NCBI GenBank assembly: GCA_022496785.1
Contig: SNAP01000003.1
Location: 190,447 to 254,446 of the forward strand
Direction: 5' to 3'
Length of the DNA stretch: 64,000 bases
From: Marinilabiliaceae bacterium JC040
GTDB lineage: Bacteria > Bacteroidota > Bacteroidia > Bacteroidales > Marinifilaceae
Part shown: in pieces, positions 8,588-17,560 of the stretch
How the letters are laid out: each line of letters opens with the position of its first letter
Numbering within the stretch: position 1 is the stretch's first letter
Notes under the pieces: generated by a model
The model's database searches: none
Told to the model about the DNA's origin: nothing
Seen by the model: the letters and a program-made list of their open reading frames with translations, nothing else
Program-made: the position numbers and the translations under genes

Positions 8588-9445
8588 TTATTTTGCTATA
8601 GAATAAGCAAATCTTTCTAATTTCTTAAGACTTCTACTTTCACGTGGAATATACAGATTACATAATTCTGATCTATTTCTTATTGATCGAAGTTGCTTAA
8701 CTAATTTTGTTACTTGTGTTTTGTTTTCATTTACAAAACTAGAATTCCTTCTATTTACATATATAGCTCTAGTTTCATCAATAAAACTTCTTATTGTAAT
8801 TAATTCTTGAATATTTGCACAAATAAAAATAATATGCTCTTTATGAATATCTTCTGAAAAATATTTAATATTATTCCTCTTAGGATTCTTTTTTAAAGTT
8901 TCATAAAGATGTTTTATTCTTTTGTACTTTTCTATTTCTTTATTATCTAAAGAAAACTGATACTGTTCACCATTATTCGTAGAATTACTTATTCCCAGCT
9001 CTTTCTTCAAACCATTATATGTAATCAAAATTGATTTATTCTCTTCATTTATTTGATTGTACATATACGCTAATCTACTATATTTTTTAAGACTTCTTGT
9101 CATTTTTATAGATAGCTTATTTAAAGCATTGCTTTCTGTAGTATTCAATTCTATATTTTTCTCCTTTAAAGAATTTAAGACATACTTATAATTGCCTTTA
9201 AATTGAAAAAATTGTTTTTTTGAATTTTCAAACTGATTTATATTTACTGTAGTATCAATACAAGCTGATGAAATTTCTATCAAGCTTCTTAATTTTGCTT
9301 CTTCTACTACAAAATCTTTGTAAGATTTTAAAGAAGGTTTATACTCAGTATTAAATGATTTATAAATCAAACAACCTAGTGAAAGAGTTGTTATACAGAT
9401 TAGAGAAAGTAGTAATGTCCTATGCTTCAAGGGCGTTCTTACCAT
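8588..9445 (-). CDS. Hypothetical single-pass helical protein
   Basis: A 285-residue protein I do not recognise. It has one N-terminal membrane segment or uncleaved signal (about residues 10-28), then a long, mostly alpha-helical, Lys/Asn/Glu-rich periplasmic region with coiled-coil character around residues 65-175. There are no catalytic motifs. It is an isolated leftward gene between the DUF3667 gene (convergent) and the fabG terminator region. Base composition is like its neighbours. Confidence 0.65.
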   Translation of the reverse strand: MVRTPLKHRTLLLSLICITTLSLGCLIYKSFNTEYKPSLKSYKDFVVEEAKLRSLIEISSACIDTTVNINQFENSKKQFFQFKGNYKYVLNSLKEKNIELNTTESNALNKLSIKMTRSLKKYSRLAYMYNQINEENKSILITYNGLKKELGISNSTNNGEQYQFSLDNKEIEKYKRIKHLYETLKKNPKRNNIKYFSEDIHKEHIIFICANIQELITIRSFIDETRAIYVNRRNSSFVNENKTQVTKLVKQLRSIRNRSELCNLYIPRESRSLKKLERFAYSIAK

Positions 9446-9607
9446 AAATTAATTTTTCTGTTTAGCGATGCAAATATATTACCATAATTATCAATACCAA
9501 ATTCTTAATAATAAAAAATTGAATATTTAACACTTAAACCTTGGATATTAATATTTATTAACAAACACTAAATGACTCGTAATAAGCAAGTTGCATGGAC
9601 ATATGAA

Positions 9608-9640
9608 TAAAAAAAAGGCAATTCCAATAGAAATTGCCTT
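9608..9640 (-). terminator. Intrinsic terminator after fabG
   Basis: A 9-bp stem AAGGCAATT/AATTGCCTT with an 8-nt loop; on the minus strand it is followed by at least seven T residues. It lies 29 nt past the fabG stop. Confidence 0.85.
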
Positions 9641-9668
9641 CTCTCTTTATTTCAACAATAAAGATCTA

Positions 9669-10415
9669 CTACATATTCATACCACCACAAACATGAATTG
9701 TTTGTCCAGTAACATATGAAGAAAGGTCAGAACCTAAGAACACACACACTTTTGCGATATCCTCTGGAGAACCTCCTCTACGTAATGGAATTTGTTTAGC
9801 CCATTCGTCTTGTACTTCTTGAGATAATTTAGCTGTCATTTTAGTAACAATAAATCCAGGAGCAATTGCATTCGAACGAATGTTTCTTGAACCTAACTCC
9901 TTAGCCACAGATTTAGTAAAACCAATAATACCTGCTTTAGATGCAGAATAGTTTGCTTGTCCAGCATTACCACTTACACCAACAACAGAACTCATATTGA
10001 TAATAGAACCTGATTTTTGCTTTAACATTGTTCTTTGAACAGCTTTAGTAAAATTAAATACTGATTTAAGATTAACATTAATAACTGCATCCCATTGTTC
10101 TTCAGTCATTCTCATTAATAAAGTATCTTTAGTAATACCAGCATTGTTTACAAGGATATCAATAGTTCCAAATTCTTTAACTATTTCTGCAACAACTTTA
10201 TCTGTATCATTAAAGTTACTTGCATCTGAAGCAAAAGCTTTAGCTTTAACTCCTAAAGCTATAAGTTCTTTTTCAGTTTCTTTTGCAATATCATCGTAAA
10301 ATAAATCAGTAAATGCTATATCAGCACCTTGTTTAGCCATTTCTAAAGCAACAGCTTTACCAATTCCTCTCGAAGCACCTGTAATTAAGGCTATTTTTCC
10401 TTCTAATAATTTCAT
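9669..10415 (-). CDS. fabG: 3-oxoacyl-[acyl-carrier-protein] reductase
   Basis: A 248-residue classical short-chain dehydrogenase/reductase that uses NADPH to reduce 3-oxoacyl-ACP in the fatty-acid elongation cycle. Visible features are the cofactor motif TGASRGIG (residues 12-19), NNAG (90-93), and the catalytic Ser143, Tyr156 and Lys160 in SSVVGVSGNAGQANYSASKAG. The C-terminus ends in the FabG-typical VTGQTIHVCGGMNM. Length and every key residue match the family. It stands alone here, without other fab genes, and is closed by its own terminator. Confidence 0.96.
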   Translation of the reverse strand: MKLLEGKIALITGASRGIGKAVALEMAKQGADIAFTDLFYDDIAKETEKELIALGVKAKAFASDASNFNDTDKVVAEIVKEFGTIDILVNNAGITKDTLLMRMTEEQWDAVINVNLKSVFNFTKAVQRTMLKQKSGSIINMSSVVGVSGNAGQANYSASKAGIIGFTKSVAKELGSRNIRSNAIAPGFIVTKMTAKLSQEVQDEWAKQIPLRRGGSPEDIAKVCVFLGSDLSSYVTGQTIHVCGGMNM

Positions 10416-10518
10416 TGCTATATTTTTTAATTAAAAAATCATTCTCATATAATTTTAGCAAATATAGTAATATTCTAATAGACTAATAAAATATAAATAG
10501 ATATTAATTTTTATATAT

Positions 10519-11787
10519 CTATAAATCACTATTTTTAGTTAGGCTTGTTTTTTCTCCAACAGAATTATTCTCAACCATCTCACACTCCATCTTTTTATTT
10601 CTGACTAAAGAAATAGCCATTATAATACATGTTGCTAAAACAATAAATAAAACTATACCTGTTTCAAAATCTTCAATTTTAAATGCATCAGGTATATTAT
10701 AAAACAAAAGAATTGATATTAATCCTCTAGGTGCTATTAAAAGTTGAGCTTTTATAGATTCTTTTAATAGAATCTTTAACAAGATAAAACGAATAAGATA
10801 TATAACAGCTAGAACAGCTGCACTTACAAATAATACTTTAAGGGTTAGAATTGAACTTAAAACAATAGACATTCCAAAAACAACAAAAAAGAATGTTCTA
10901 ATTAAAAATGATGTTTCTACTGTCAACATTTTAAATCCTTTAAAGACTTCTTTTAATGCATCTGTATTATAATGTTTCTTTACAAATTTAACTTTCATGA
11001 ATAAATGAAAATTTTCTAATACTATTCCAAACACTAGAATAATCAGTAAAGCTGACATATGAAATGTTTTTGCAACTGCATATAGTAATGTTAAAGCCGC
11101 AAGAAAAACAAATAACTTAACGTCTGATCTTATTTTTTGAAACACATATAATAACAAGAATGTTGTAAAAAAAGAAAATAAAACAGTAACAGAGATACTA
11201 GATATTACACTTAAACTTATTTCTCCTATTCCTGATGATTCTATATTCTGTAATAAGAAATAGAAAAACATTATTCCTATAATATCAGCAAAAGTACTTT
11301 CATAAATCATAAATTCTTTTGGTTTTTCACACATACTAGATACAGAAGGAATTACAATTGCACTACTCATTATTGATAAAGGAATCGCATATAGCATTGC
11401 ATTCACATAATCTATTGAAGGAATTACCATTTGTAGAATCAACGCAATTAATAATACATATGAACAAATACCAACTAGTGCCGATATAAAAGATTTAATA
11501 ATTATAGGTAATTTCTCTTTAGAAATTTCTAAATCTAAAGCAGCCTCTAAAACAATCATTATTAAACCTACAATACCTAGAATTTCCAACATATTATCAA
11601 GATTTGGAAGCACTACTCCGAAGAAATTAAAACTTTTTTGAATAATAAATCCTAAAAGGATAAGCATTAACACGCTAGGAATTGAAGTTTTTAAAGAAAA
11701 TTGGTTAAAAAAATATGATATCACAACAATCAAGGATATCATTATTATCAAGGGATACGGCCCCATAGCAAAAACAAGGTTTATCAT
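10519..11787 (-). CDS. Cation:proton antiporter (CPA family)
   Basis: A 422-residue polytopic inner-membrane protein with about 12 hydrophobic segments. Its pattern (GFIIQKS...LIMIVLEAALDLE in the fourth to fifth segments) is that of monovalent cation/proton antiporters, where the acidic residues in LEAALDLE would lie in the ion path. A polar cytoplasmic tail follows residue 400. Ion specificity (Na+ or K+) cannot be assigned. It is transcribed divergently from pta; a TATATTTG -7 box lies at 11821-11814. Confidence 0.85.
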   Translation of the reverse strand: MINLVFAMGPYPLIIMISLIVVISYFFNQFSLKTSIPSVLMLILLGFIIQKSFNFFGVVLPNLDNMLEILGIVGLIMIVLEAALDLEISKEKLPIIIKSFISALVGICSYVLLIALILQMVIPSIDYVNAMLYAIPLSIMSSAIVIPSVSSMCEKPKEFMIYESTFADIIGIMFFYFLLQNIESSGIGEISLSVISSISVTVLFSFFTTFLLLYVFQKIRSDVKLFVFLAALTLLYAVAKTFHMSALLIILVFGIVLENFHLFMKVKFVKKHYNTDALKEVFKGFKMLTVETSFLIRTFFFVVFGMSIVLSSILTLKVLFVSAAVLAVIYLIRFILLKILLKESIKAQLLIAPRGLISILLFYNIPDAFKIEDFETGIVLFIVLATCIIMAISLVRNKKMECEMVENNSVGEKTSLTKNSDL

Positions 11788-11813
11788 TTAATAAAGTTTT
11801 AAGTTATTCATAA

Positions 11814-11853
11814 CAAATATAGGTAATAAAAACGTAAAAAATTTCTACTTTTG
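11814..11853. promoter_or_regulatory. Divergent -7 boxes for the antiporter and pta
   Basis: On the minus strand TATATTTG (11821-11814) precedes the antiporter. On the plus strand TACTTTTG (11846-11853) precedes pta. No convincing upstream TTG element is visible for either at the preferred spacing. Confidence 0.5.
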
Positions 11854-11894
11854 CACTCATAAGAAAATATTCAAATAAAAACACTGACTTACAA

Positions 11895-12896
11895 ATGGAT
11901 TTGTTAGAAAAAATCAAAGAGAATGCTGTAAAGCATAACAAAAGGATTGTTCTTCCTGAAGGAACAGAAGAACGTACTTTAAAAGCTGCTGACCAAATTA
12001 TTGAAAAAGGTTATGCTCAAATAATCTTAATTGGAAATCCAGCAGAAATTGCTGATAAGGTAAATGAGTATGGTCTTAAGAATATTGACAAAGCTACTAT
12101 TGTTGATCCTCTTAACCACGACAAACTTGAAGAATATGCAGATATTCTTTGTGAATTGAGAAAGAAAAAAGGAATGACAAAAGAGCAAGCAATAGAGTTA
12201 ACTAAAAATCCTCTTTACTTAGCTACTTTAATGATTAAAAATGGAGATGCTGATGGAGAAGTTGCAGGAGCTCAAAATGCTACTGGTGATGTACTACGTC
12301 CAGCATTCCAAGTTGTTAAAACTAAACCTGGTATTTCTGTAGTTTCTGGTGCATTCTTATTATTCTTAGAAGACAAATCATTTGGTGATGATGGATTAAT
12401 GGTATTTGCAGATTGCGCAGTACATCCAAATCCAACAGCTAGTGAATTAGCTGAGATTGCTGTAGCAACAGCAAGAACTACTAAAGCTATTGCTGAAATT
12501 GAGCCAAGAATTGCTATGTTAAGTTTTTCAACAAAAGGTTCTGCTAAACACGAAATGGTAGATAAAGTTGTTGAGGCTACAAAACTAGCTAAAGAAATGG
12601 CTCCAGATGTAATGATTGATGGTGAATTACAAGCAGATGCTGCTATTATTCCTTCTGTTGGTGCTTCAAAAGCTCCAGGTTCAGATGTTGCAGGTAAAGC
12701 TAATGTTCTTGTTTTCCCAACTCTTGAAGTAGGAAATATTTCATATAAATTAGTACAAAGAATAGCTCACGCTGAAGCTGTAGGTCCTATCTTACAAGGT
12801 ATGGCCGCACCAATTAACGACTTATCAAGAGGTTGTTCTGTAAGCGATATTGTTTCTTTGGTAGCTATTACTGCGAACCAAGCAGCAAACATGTAA
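11895..12896 (+). CDS. pta: Phosphate acetyltransferase
   Basis: A 333-residue protein of the short (class I) Pta type, interconverting acetyl-CoA plus phosphate with acetyl-phosphate plus CoA. The N-terminus NKRIVLPEGTEERTLKAA, the central DGEVAGAQNATGDVLRPAFQ and the C-terminal GPILQGMAAPINDLSRGCS are all conserved family segments. It lacks the N-terminal DRTGG regulatory region of long Pta proteins. It lies 40 nt upstream of ackA, and together they make ATP and acetate. Confidence 0.97.
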   Translation: MDLLEKIKENAVKHNKRIVLPEGTEERTLKAADQIIEKGYAQIILIGNPAEIADKVNEYGLKNIDKATIVDPLNHDKLEEYADILCELRKKKGMTKEQAIELTKNPLYLATLMIKNGDADGEVAGAQNATGDVLRPAFQVVKTKPGISVVSGAFLLFLEDKSFGDDGLMVFADCAVHPNPTASELAEIAVATARTTKAIAEIEPRIAMLSFSTKGSAKHEMVDKVVEATKLAKEMAPDVMIDGELQADAAIIPSVGASKAPGSDVAGKANVLVFPTLEVGNISYKLVQRIAHAEAVGPILQGMAAPINDLSRGCSVSDIVSLVAITANQAANM

Positions 12897-12936
12897 TCTT
12901 AAATATATATAGAAAATAATTAATAAATATCTTATA

Positions 12937-14139
12937 ATGAATATTTTAGTTCTAAACTGCGGGAGCTCATCTATTAAATATCAATTAATCGACATGAGTG
13001 CCGAACCAAATGTATTGGCAAAAGGTCTTTGCGAAAAGATTGGATTACCAGAAGGTATCTTCACTCATAAACCTGCTAATGGTAAATCAAAATTAGAATC
13101 TACAGATCCTATTCCAAATCACAGCGTTGGTATTAATATGATTTTAAAAGCATTATTATCTGAAGAAAATGGAGTAATCTCTTCTTTAGAAGAAATTAAT
13201 GCTGTTGGTCACAGAGTTGCTCACGGTGGTGAATTCTTTGATAAATCAGTTATTATTGATAATGATGTTAAGAAGAAAATTGAAGCTTGTTGTGAAATCG
13301 CTCCACTACATAATCCTGCTCACTTAGAAGGAATTAATGCTATGGAAGAAATTCTTCCTAATGTTCCTCAAACTGCAGTTTTTGATACTTCTTTCCATCA
13401 AACAATGCCAAAAGAGGCTTATACATACGCTATCCCATATAGATATTATACTGACTATAAAGTTAGACGTTATGGTTTCCACGGTACTTCACACAAATTT
13501 GTTGCAGAGAAAGCATGTAACATCCTAGATTGGAATATTGAAGATAAAAAAATTATTACATGCCATTTAGGTAATGGTGCTTCTATTTGTGCTATTGATG
13601 GTGGAAAATCTGTTGATACTTCAATGGGATTCACTCCTAATGAAGGTCTTGAAATGGGTACACGTACTGGTAATTTAGATTTAGGTGCTTTACTTTATAT
13701 ACAAGAAAAAGATAACTTAACTTCAGAACAAACAAACCACTTAATTAATAAAGAATCTGGTATGTTTGGTGTTTCTGGTGTTTCTTCTGATTGTAGAGAT
13801 CTTGAACAAGCTGCTGAAGCAGGTAATGAAAGAGCTCAATTAGCACTTGATATTTTCTCTTATAAAGTTCGTAAGTATGTTGGTGCTTATGCTGCTGTAT
13901 TAGGTGGTGTTGATTTAATTATCTTCACTGGTGGTATTGGAGAAAATGATAGTAATGCTCGTTTCCACGTTTGTGAAAAACTAGGATATATGGGTGTTGA
14001 TTTTGATCAAAATGCTAATGATGGTCAAAGAGGTGTTGATAAAATTTTATCTAAAGATGATTCTAGAGTAAAAGTAATGATGATTGCAACTGATGAAGAA
14101 TTAGTTATCGCAAAAGATACTTTAGAACTTGTAAAATAA
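12937..14139 (+). CDS. ackA: Acetate kinase
   Basis: A 400-residue acetate kinase of the ASKHA fold. It begins MNILVLNCGSSSIKYQL (phosphate 1 motif). It carries GHRVAHGGEFF, the catalytic Asp region FDTSFHQTMP, RRYGFHGTSHK, the adenosine region GNGASICAIDGGKSVDTSMG and FTGGIGEND near the C-terminus. It converts acetyl-phosphate and ADP to acetate and ATP. Second gene of the pta-ackA operon, closed by a strong terminator. Confidence 0.97.
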   Translation: MNILVLNCGSSSIKYQLIDMSAEPNVLAKGLCEKIGLPEGIFTHKPANGKSKLESTDPIPNHSVGINMILKALLSEENGVISSLEEINAVGHRVAHGGEFFDKSVIIDNDVKKKIEACCEIAPLHNPAHLEGINAMEEILPNVPQTAVFDTSFHQTMPKEAYTYAIPYRYYTDYKVRRYGFHGTSHKFVAEKACNILDWNIEDKKIITCHLGNGASICAIDGGKSVDTSMGFTPNEGLEMGTRTGNLDLGALLYIQEKDNLTSEQTNHLINKESGMFGVSGVSSDCRDLEQAAEAGNERAQLALDIFSYKVRKYVGAYAAVLGGVDLIIFTGGIGENDSNARFHVCEKLGYMGVDFDQNANDGQRGVDKILSKDDSRVKVMMIATDEELVIAKDTLELVK

Positions 14140-14169
14140 AATTACAATCCATTATTATATAATAAATTG

Positions 14170-14200
14170 AGGTATATACCAATAGGTATATACCTTTTTT
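14170..14200 (+). terminator. Intrinsic terminator of pta-ackA
   Basis: A stem of GGTATATACC paired with itself across an AATA loop (11 bp including the outer A-T), followed by six T residues on the plus strand, 30 nt past the ackA stop. Confidence 0.9.
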
Positions 14201-14207
14201 ATATATA

Positions 14208-14240
14208 TAAAAAAACCGTCTCAATGGCTTTGGAGACGGT
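14208..14240 (-). terminator. Leftward terminator of the 14.2-kb small RNA
   Basis: An 8-bp stem ACCGTCTC/GAGACGGT with a 10-nt loop, followed on the minus strand by seven or more T residues. On the plus strand there is no T-tract, so it does not serve ackA. Confidence 0.85.
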
Positions 14241-14291
14241 CTTCTGATTGCAAAGACTATAAATACTTCACAATTCATAATCCAATAAAAC
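14208..14291 (-). ncRNA. Candidate small RNA, about 83 nt
   Basis: A leftward transcription unit with no coding frame, lying between ackA and the hemerythrin gene. A promoter with the ideal 20-nt spacer (14297-14327) and an intrinsic terminator facing left (14208-14240) define an RNA of about 83 nt. About 50 nt at its 5' end are weakly structured and could be a target-pairing region. The remainder is the terminator hairpin. I recognise no family. It is antisense to nothing and convergent with ackA. Confidence 0.55.
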
Positions 14292-14296
14292 TATCA

Positions 14297-14327
14297 CAAA
14301 GATATACTTAGTACAGTTTGCTTTCAA
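14297..14327 (-). promoter_or_regulatory. Promoter of the 14.2-kb small RNA
   Basis: On the minus strand, TTG (14327-14325), exactly 20 nt, then TATCTTTG (14304-14297). This matches the Bacteroidetes primary sigma consensus and predicts a start near 14290. The remaining stretch, 14328-14452, is AT-rich leader of the divergent hemerythrin gene with no clear element. Confidence 0.7.
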
Positions 14328-14452
14328 TACCTTTTTATAAGGATAAATTCTTAACTTTATCACTAAATGAGAGTAATTTCATTTTTACTCTATTATTTTA
14401 ACTAATAATCAAGTACTTTTACACTTAATGAGTAAAATAAAATCATAAAACA

Positions 14453-15136
14453 ATGATACAAAATATTACATTTGACTCACAGATTGCTGAATTAATGATT
14501 AATAATAAGCAAATTCTTTATATGCTAGAACGTTTTGATATTCCTCTAGGATTTAAAGACTCTAATATTGAAGAACTTGCTATATTAAACCATATCGATA
14601 AATATTCACTATTAGCAATAACTCAATTAATTATTAATAATGAAGCAAATATCAGTAACTGTGAAAAAGATTCTATAAAAGACATTATAAGCTTTTTAAA
14701 AAATTCCCATAAATCTTTTAAATCAAAGATTCTTGCTATTAGAGAAAATATTGATAAATTCTCTAATGATATAGAAGGTAAATATGAACTCTTATTAAAT
14801 AAATTCTTTGAAGAATATATTCAAGATATTGATGAACATTTCAAATATGAAGAAGAACATGTATTCCCATATATCGAAAATTTAATAGACGATTACACTA
14901 CTAATATCACAAGTATTAAATCGATTGAACAATTTGAACATACTCATTCAGATACAGAATTAAAACTACGAGATCTAAAAAATATATTAATTAAATATAT
15001 TCCTTCAAATTTGAGCTCTACATATAGAAACAAAATTTTATATCGTTTATACGATTTAGAGCCAGATTTATATCTACACTCTATTATTGAGAATTATATA
15101 TTAATTCCCATTGTTAAGAAATTTGAAAAATCATGA
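14453..15136 (+). CDS. Hemerythrin-domain protein with ScdA-like N-terminus
   Basis: A 227-residue protein. The first ~50 residues (LMINNKQILYMLERFDIPLGF) resemble the short helical domain found before hemerythrin domains in ScdA/RIC-type proteins. The rest is a four-helix hemerythrin-like domain with candidate di-iron ligands in NSHKSFK, DEHFKYEEEHVFPYI, FEHTHSDTE and LHSIIENYILIP. Such domains bind O2 or NO or act in iron-sulfur repair. Its stop overlaps the start of the LuxR-type gene by 4 nt (ATGA), so the two are translationally coupled and probably work as sensor and regulator (inference). Confidence 0.75.
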   Translation: MIQNITFDSQIAELMINNKQILYMLERFDIPLGFKDSNIEELAILNHIDKYSLLAITQLIINNEANISNCEKDSIKDIISFLKNSHKSFKSKILAIRENIDKFSNDIEGKYELLLNKFFEEYIQDIDEHFKYEEEHVFPYIENLIDDYTTNITSIKSIEQFEHTHSDTELKLRDLKNILIKYIPSNLSSTYRNKILYRLYDLEPDLYLHSIIENYILIPIVKKFEKS

Positions 15137-15711
15137 TAAATTGCATTTACATTATTGAAAAATCAGAAATAATAAGACAAGGACTAATTTCCATATTATC
15201 TGCAAGTAATCTTGCTAAAAATATTCATGGATACAGTTCTTTTGATAATTTAATAATTTCACATTCACAGGGATGCAAACAGATTATTATTTGTAATCCT
15301 CTTCTTCTTAAAGAAGATATAGCTAAGACTAAAAAATATTACAATATTAATGAACAATCAAGATTTATTGCTTTGATATATACATATCTGAATAAAGAAC
15401 TTTTAAATAATTTTGATGAGATTATATATATAGATGATAGTATTGAATCTATAAAACCTAAACTTGAGAAATGTCTTGAGAATGCTACTAATTCTCATGA
15501 ACATCCATTAAGTAAGAGAGAAATAGAAATCCTAAAAGAACTTATCTCAGGTAAAACAAATAAAGAAGTTGCTTCTTCTTTATGTCTTTCCGTTCATACA
15601 GTAGTAACTCACCGTAAAAATATTATGGAAAAAACTAATATAAAATCTTTATCAGGGTTAGCGGTATATGCTATTGTTAATAATATTATGGATATCCAAG
15701 ATATAAAATAG
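15133..15711 (+). CDS. LuxR/NarL-type regulator with degenerate receiver domain
   Basis: A 192-residue protein. The C-terminal HTH (about residues 125-190; LSKREIEILKELISGKTNKEVASSLCLSVHTVVTHRKNIMEK, read in two halves) is a clear GerE/LuxR DNA-binding domain. The N-terminal part has the length and pattern of a receiver domain (IIRQGLISIL after strand 1), but the acidic pair is Glu9-Lys10 and the usual phospho-acceptor Asp is Asn55 (IIICNPLL). It is therefore unlikely to be phosphorylated in the standard way. No histidine kinase is nearby; the partner is the overlapping hemerythrin gene. Confidence 0.85.
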   Translation: MINCIYIIEKSEIIRQGLISILSASNLAKNIHGYSSFDNLIISHSQGCKQIIICNPLLLKEDIAKTKKYYNINEQSRFIALIYTYLNKELLNNFDEIIYIDDSIESIKPKLEKCLENATNSHEHPLSKREIEILKELISGKTNKEVASSLCLSVHTVVTHRKNIMEKTNIKSLSGLAVYAIVNNIMDIQDIK

Positions 15712-15737
15712 TAATACTTCTTTCATATAGTAATACC

Positions 15738-15775
15738 AAAAGAAGCCTATATAAACAATTATATAGGCTTCTTTT
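15738..15775. terminator. Bidirectional terminator between convergent operons
   Basis: A perfect 17-bp stem (core AAGAAGCCTATATAA) with an ACAA loop, A-rich on the left and T-rich on the right. It can end the hemerythrin-luxR operon from the left and the eight-gene operon from the right. Confidence 0.92.
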
Positions 15776-15805
15776 ATTATCTTTTTAAGTCTTTATTTTA
15801 TATAA

Positions 15806-16327
15806 TTATAAAGCTTCAACAGATATTACTTCAACAGTATAAACCTCATAAGCATCTTTATTATGAGCTTTCATCCAGTCTCTCATTTTCTTAATTTGAG
15901 CATTTTCAGTACCACAATGTCCAGTTTCTTCACCTTCTTTTGCTTCATCAGCATGTTCCTCTGCGTGTTTTTTCTCCATTGCAGCAATTTGTTCTTCAGA
16001 AATCTTTTCAACTCTTACAATACCTTTAACTTTAACAGTTTTTCCTATTAATTCTTTATTAAATTTTTTTACTTTCTCTGAAGCATTAACTTTAATAAAA
16101 CCATCTTTTTTATCAGCAACAAACATCCTTCTTCCTGAATGTCTACATACATGTTTAACAACACCTGTAAATTCAATCTCTTTATCTACATTTGCAGTTG
16201 CAATTTTAAAAACATCTTCAACAATTGTAACTTTAACTTCTTTTTCTTTTGTTGTTTTAGTTTTTGGAGCATTACCACAAGCAAATAATACAGCTGAAAC
16301 AGCTATAAGCAACATTAATCTTTTCAT
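15806..16327 (-). CDS. Lipoprotein with OB-fold-like region and His/Cys residues
   Basis: A 173-residue lipoprotein (VLFACGN, lipid Cys17). The mature part contains a beta-rich segment (KEIEFTGVVKHVCRHSGRRMFVADK, and KVKGIVRV) that reads as an OB-like fold carrying Cys and His in VCRHSGRRM. An acidic/His-rich loop (HAEEHADEAKEGEETGHCG) follows, with further possible metal ligands. Last gene of the eight-gene operon (23-nt gap). The metal-binding idea is inference from residues only. Confidence 0.65.
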   Translation of the reverse strand: MKRLMLLIAVSAVLFACGNAPKTKTTKEKEVKVTIVEDVFKIATANVDKEIEFTGVVKHVCRHSGRRMFVADKKDGFIKVNASEKVKKFNKELIGKTVKVKGIVRVEKISEEQIAAMEKKHAEEHADEAKEGEETGHCGTENAQIKKMRDWMKAHNKDAYEVYTVEVISVEAL

Positions 16328-16350
16328 TTTATCTATTTTATTTGGTTATA

Positions 16351-17559
16351 TTATTTCTTCTCTCTTAGTAAGAATATATACACTATAAATCCATATAATC
16401 CTGTAGCTAATATTAGAAGAGTATTTAGTATTGATTTTGTCCCTTTAATTCTAAACCTTTCTAAAAATACAAAAATTAACACAAATATTAAATTAAATAT
16501 CAAACTATATGGAAAATTATTAGTAATTCTTAATTCTAGATATCTTGTATTAGAATGAATAAAAGATATTTCAAAAGGAATTATTGAATCAAATAAATTT
16601 GAATTTATCTCTTCTTGATGTATTATTGAATCAACTTGTTTCATCTTATTAACATCAATTGCATAGCAAGATTTCTCATTATTATGAATCAATGTACAGT
16701 TCCAGATCATATAATTACCCATAATAGATAATTGATCTTTATCAAGATCTACTTTTGGTAAATCTATTTTTTCCACTTTATACATATCTGTTAATAATCT
16801 ATACATCTGACCATCCTTAGTGAAGAAAAATCCATAAGCTTGTTTATCTGTAAAATCAGTAGCAGTAAAATACTCAATATCATATTTATCGCAAGTTCTT
16901 ACTCTAGTTATAAAAGGAGTATTACATACTTGCTTCATATGAAAAAGATGATTATTACTATCCATTATAAAATACCCCTCATCATAATTCTTTCTTGTTG
17001 AGGGTATTCCAGATATAAATTTTACTGGCCCATTAAAACCGTGCCTTATAAACTTATCATTATATCTTTTACTCTTTTTTATATTTATCGTATTCGACTC
17101 CATATCAATAAATTCTATTGAATTTACAAAACGGAATCTATCTGCAGGTTCTACTAAATCTAATCTCTCTGGTACAGATTCAATTAAGGGATATAATTTA
17201 ATAGATGGAGTATTTTTATAATAAGGTCTATATCTATAACTAAAATTTGATATCCTTATTTTATTTATATCAACAATGATACCATTAATTTTCTTAGGCA
17301 TTTCTTGTCTATATATTAACTGTCTAGCATAAACCATAGGTAATAAACTATCAAATTGTTCTTGTGTATAGATATTTCCTTCTCTATCTTTTCTTTCAAC
17401 CTCTCCATCGTTAAAAGTCATTGTGTAGTACTTATGAGTTAAAGCACTATATAGAGACATCGGAGATGATGAATATGAACTTGTAGCAAGATTATACATT
17501 GTAGGTAGTATCCATGCTAAACCTAATAATGCAATAATTACAATTAAAAACTTTCTCAT
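16351..17559 (-). CDS. DUF4857-like membrane protein
   Basis: A 402-residue protein with an N-terminal membrane helix (residues 5-25), a large extracytoplasmic region, and two membrane helices at the C-terminus (about 335-355 and 375-397). It resembles the Bacteroidales family filed as DUF4857, which sits beside ABC-2 type transporter genes as here. It starts 1 nt after the permease gene ends, so translation is coupled. Likely a third component of the transporter; activity unknown. Confidence 0.65.
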   Translation of the reverse strand: MRKFLIVIIALLGLAWILPTMYNLATSSYSSSPMSLYSALTHKYYTMTFNDGEVERKDREGNIYTQEQFDSLLPMVYARQLIYRQEMPKKINGIIVDINKIRISNFSYRYRPYYKNTPSIKLYPLIESVPERLDLVEPADRFRFVNSIEFIDMESNTINIKKSKRYNDKFIRHGFNGPVKFISGIPSTRKNYDEGYFIMDSNNHLFHMKQVCNTPFITRVRTCDKYDIEYFTATDFTDKQAYGFFFTKDGQMYRLLTDMYKVEKIDLPKVDLDKDQLSIMGNYMIWNCTLIHNNEKSCYAIDVNKMKQVDSIIHQEEINSNLFDSIIPFEISFIHSNTRYLELRITNNFPYSLIFNLIFVLIFVFLERFRIKGTKSILNTLLILATGLYGFIVYIFLLREKK

Positions 17560-17560
17560 A

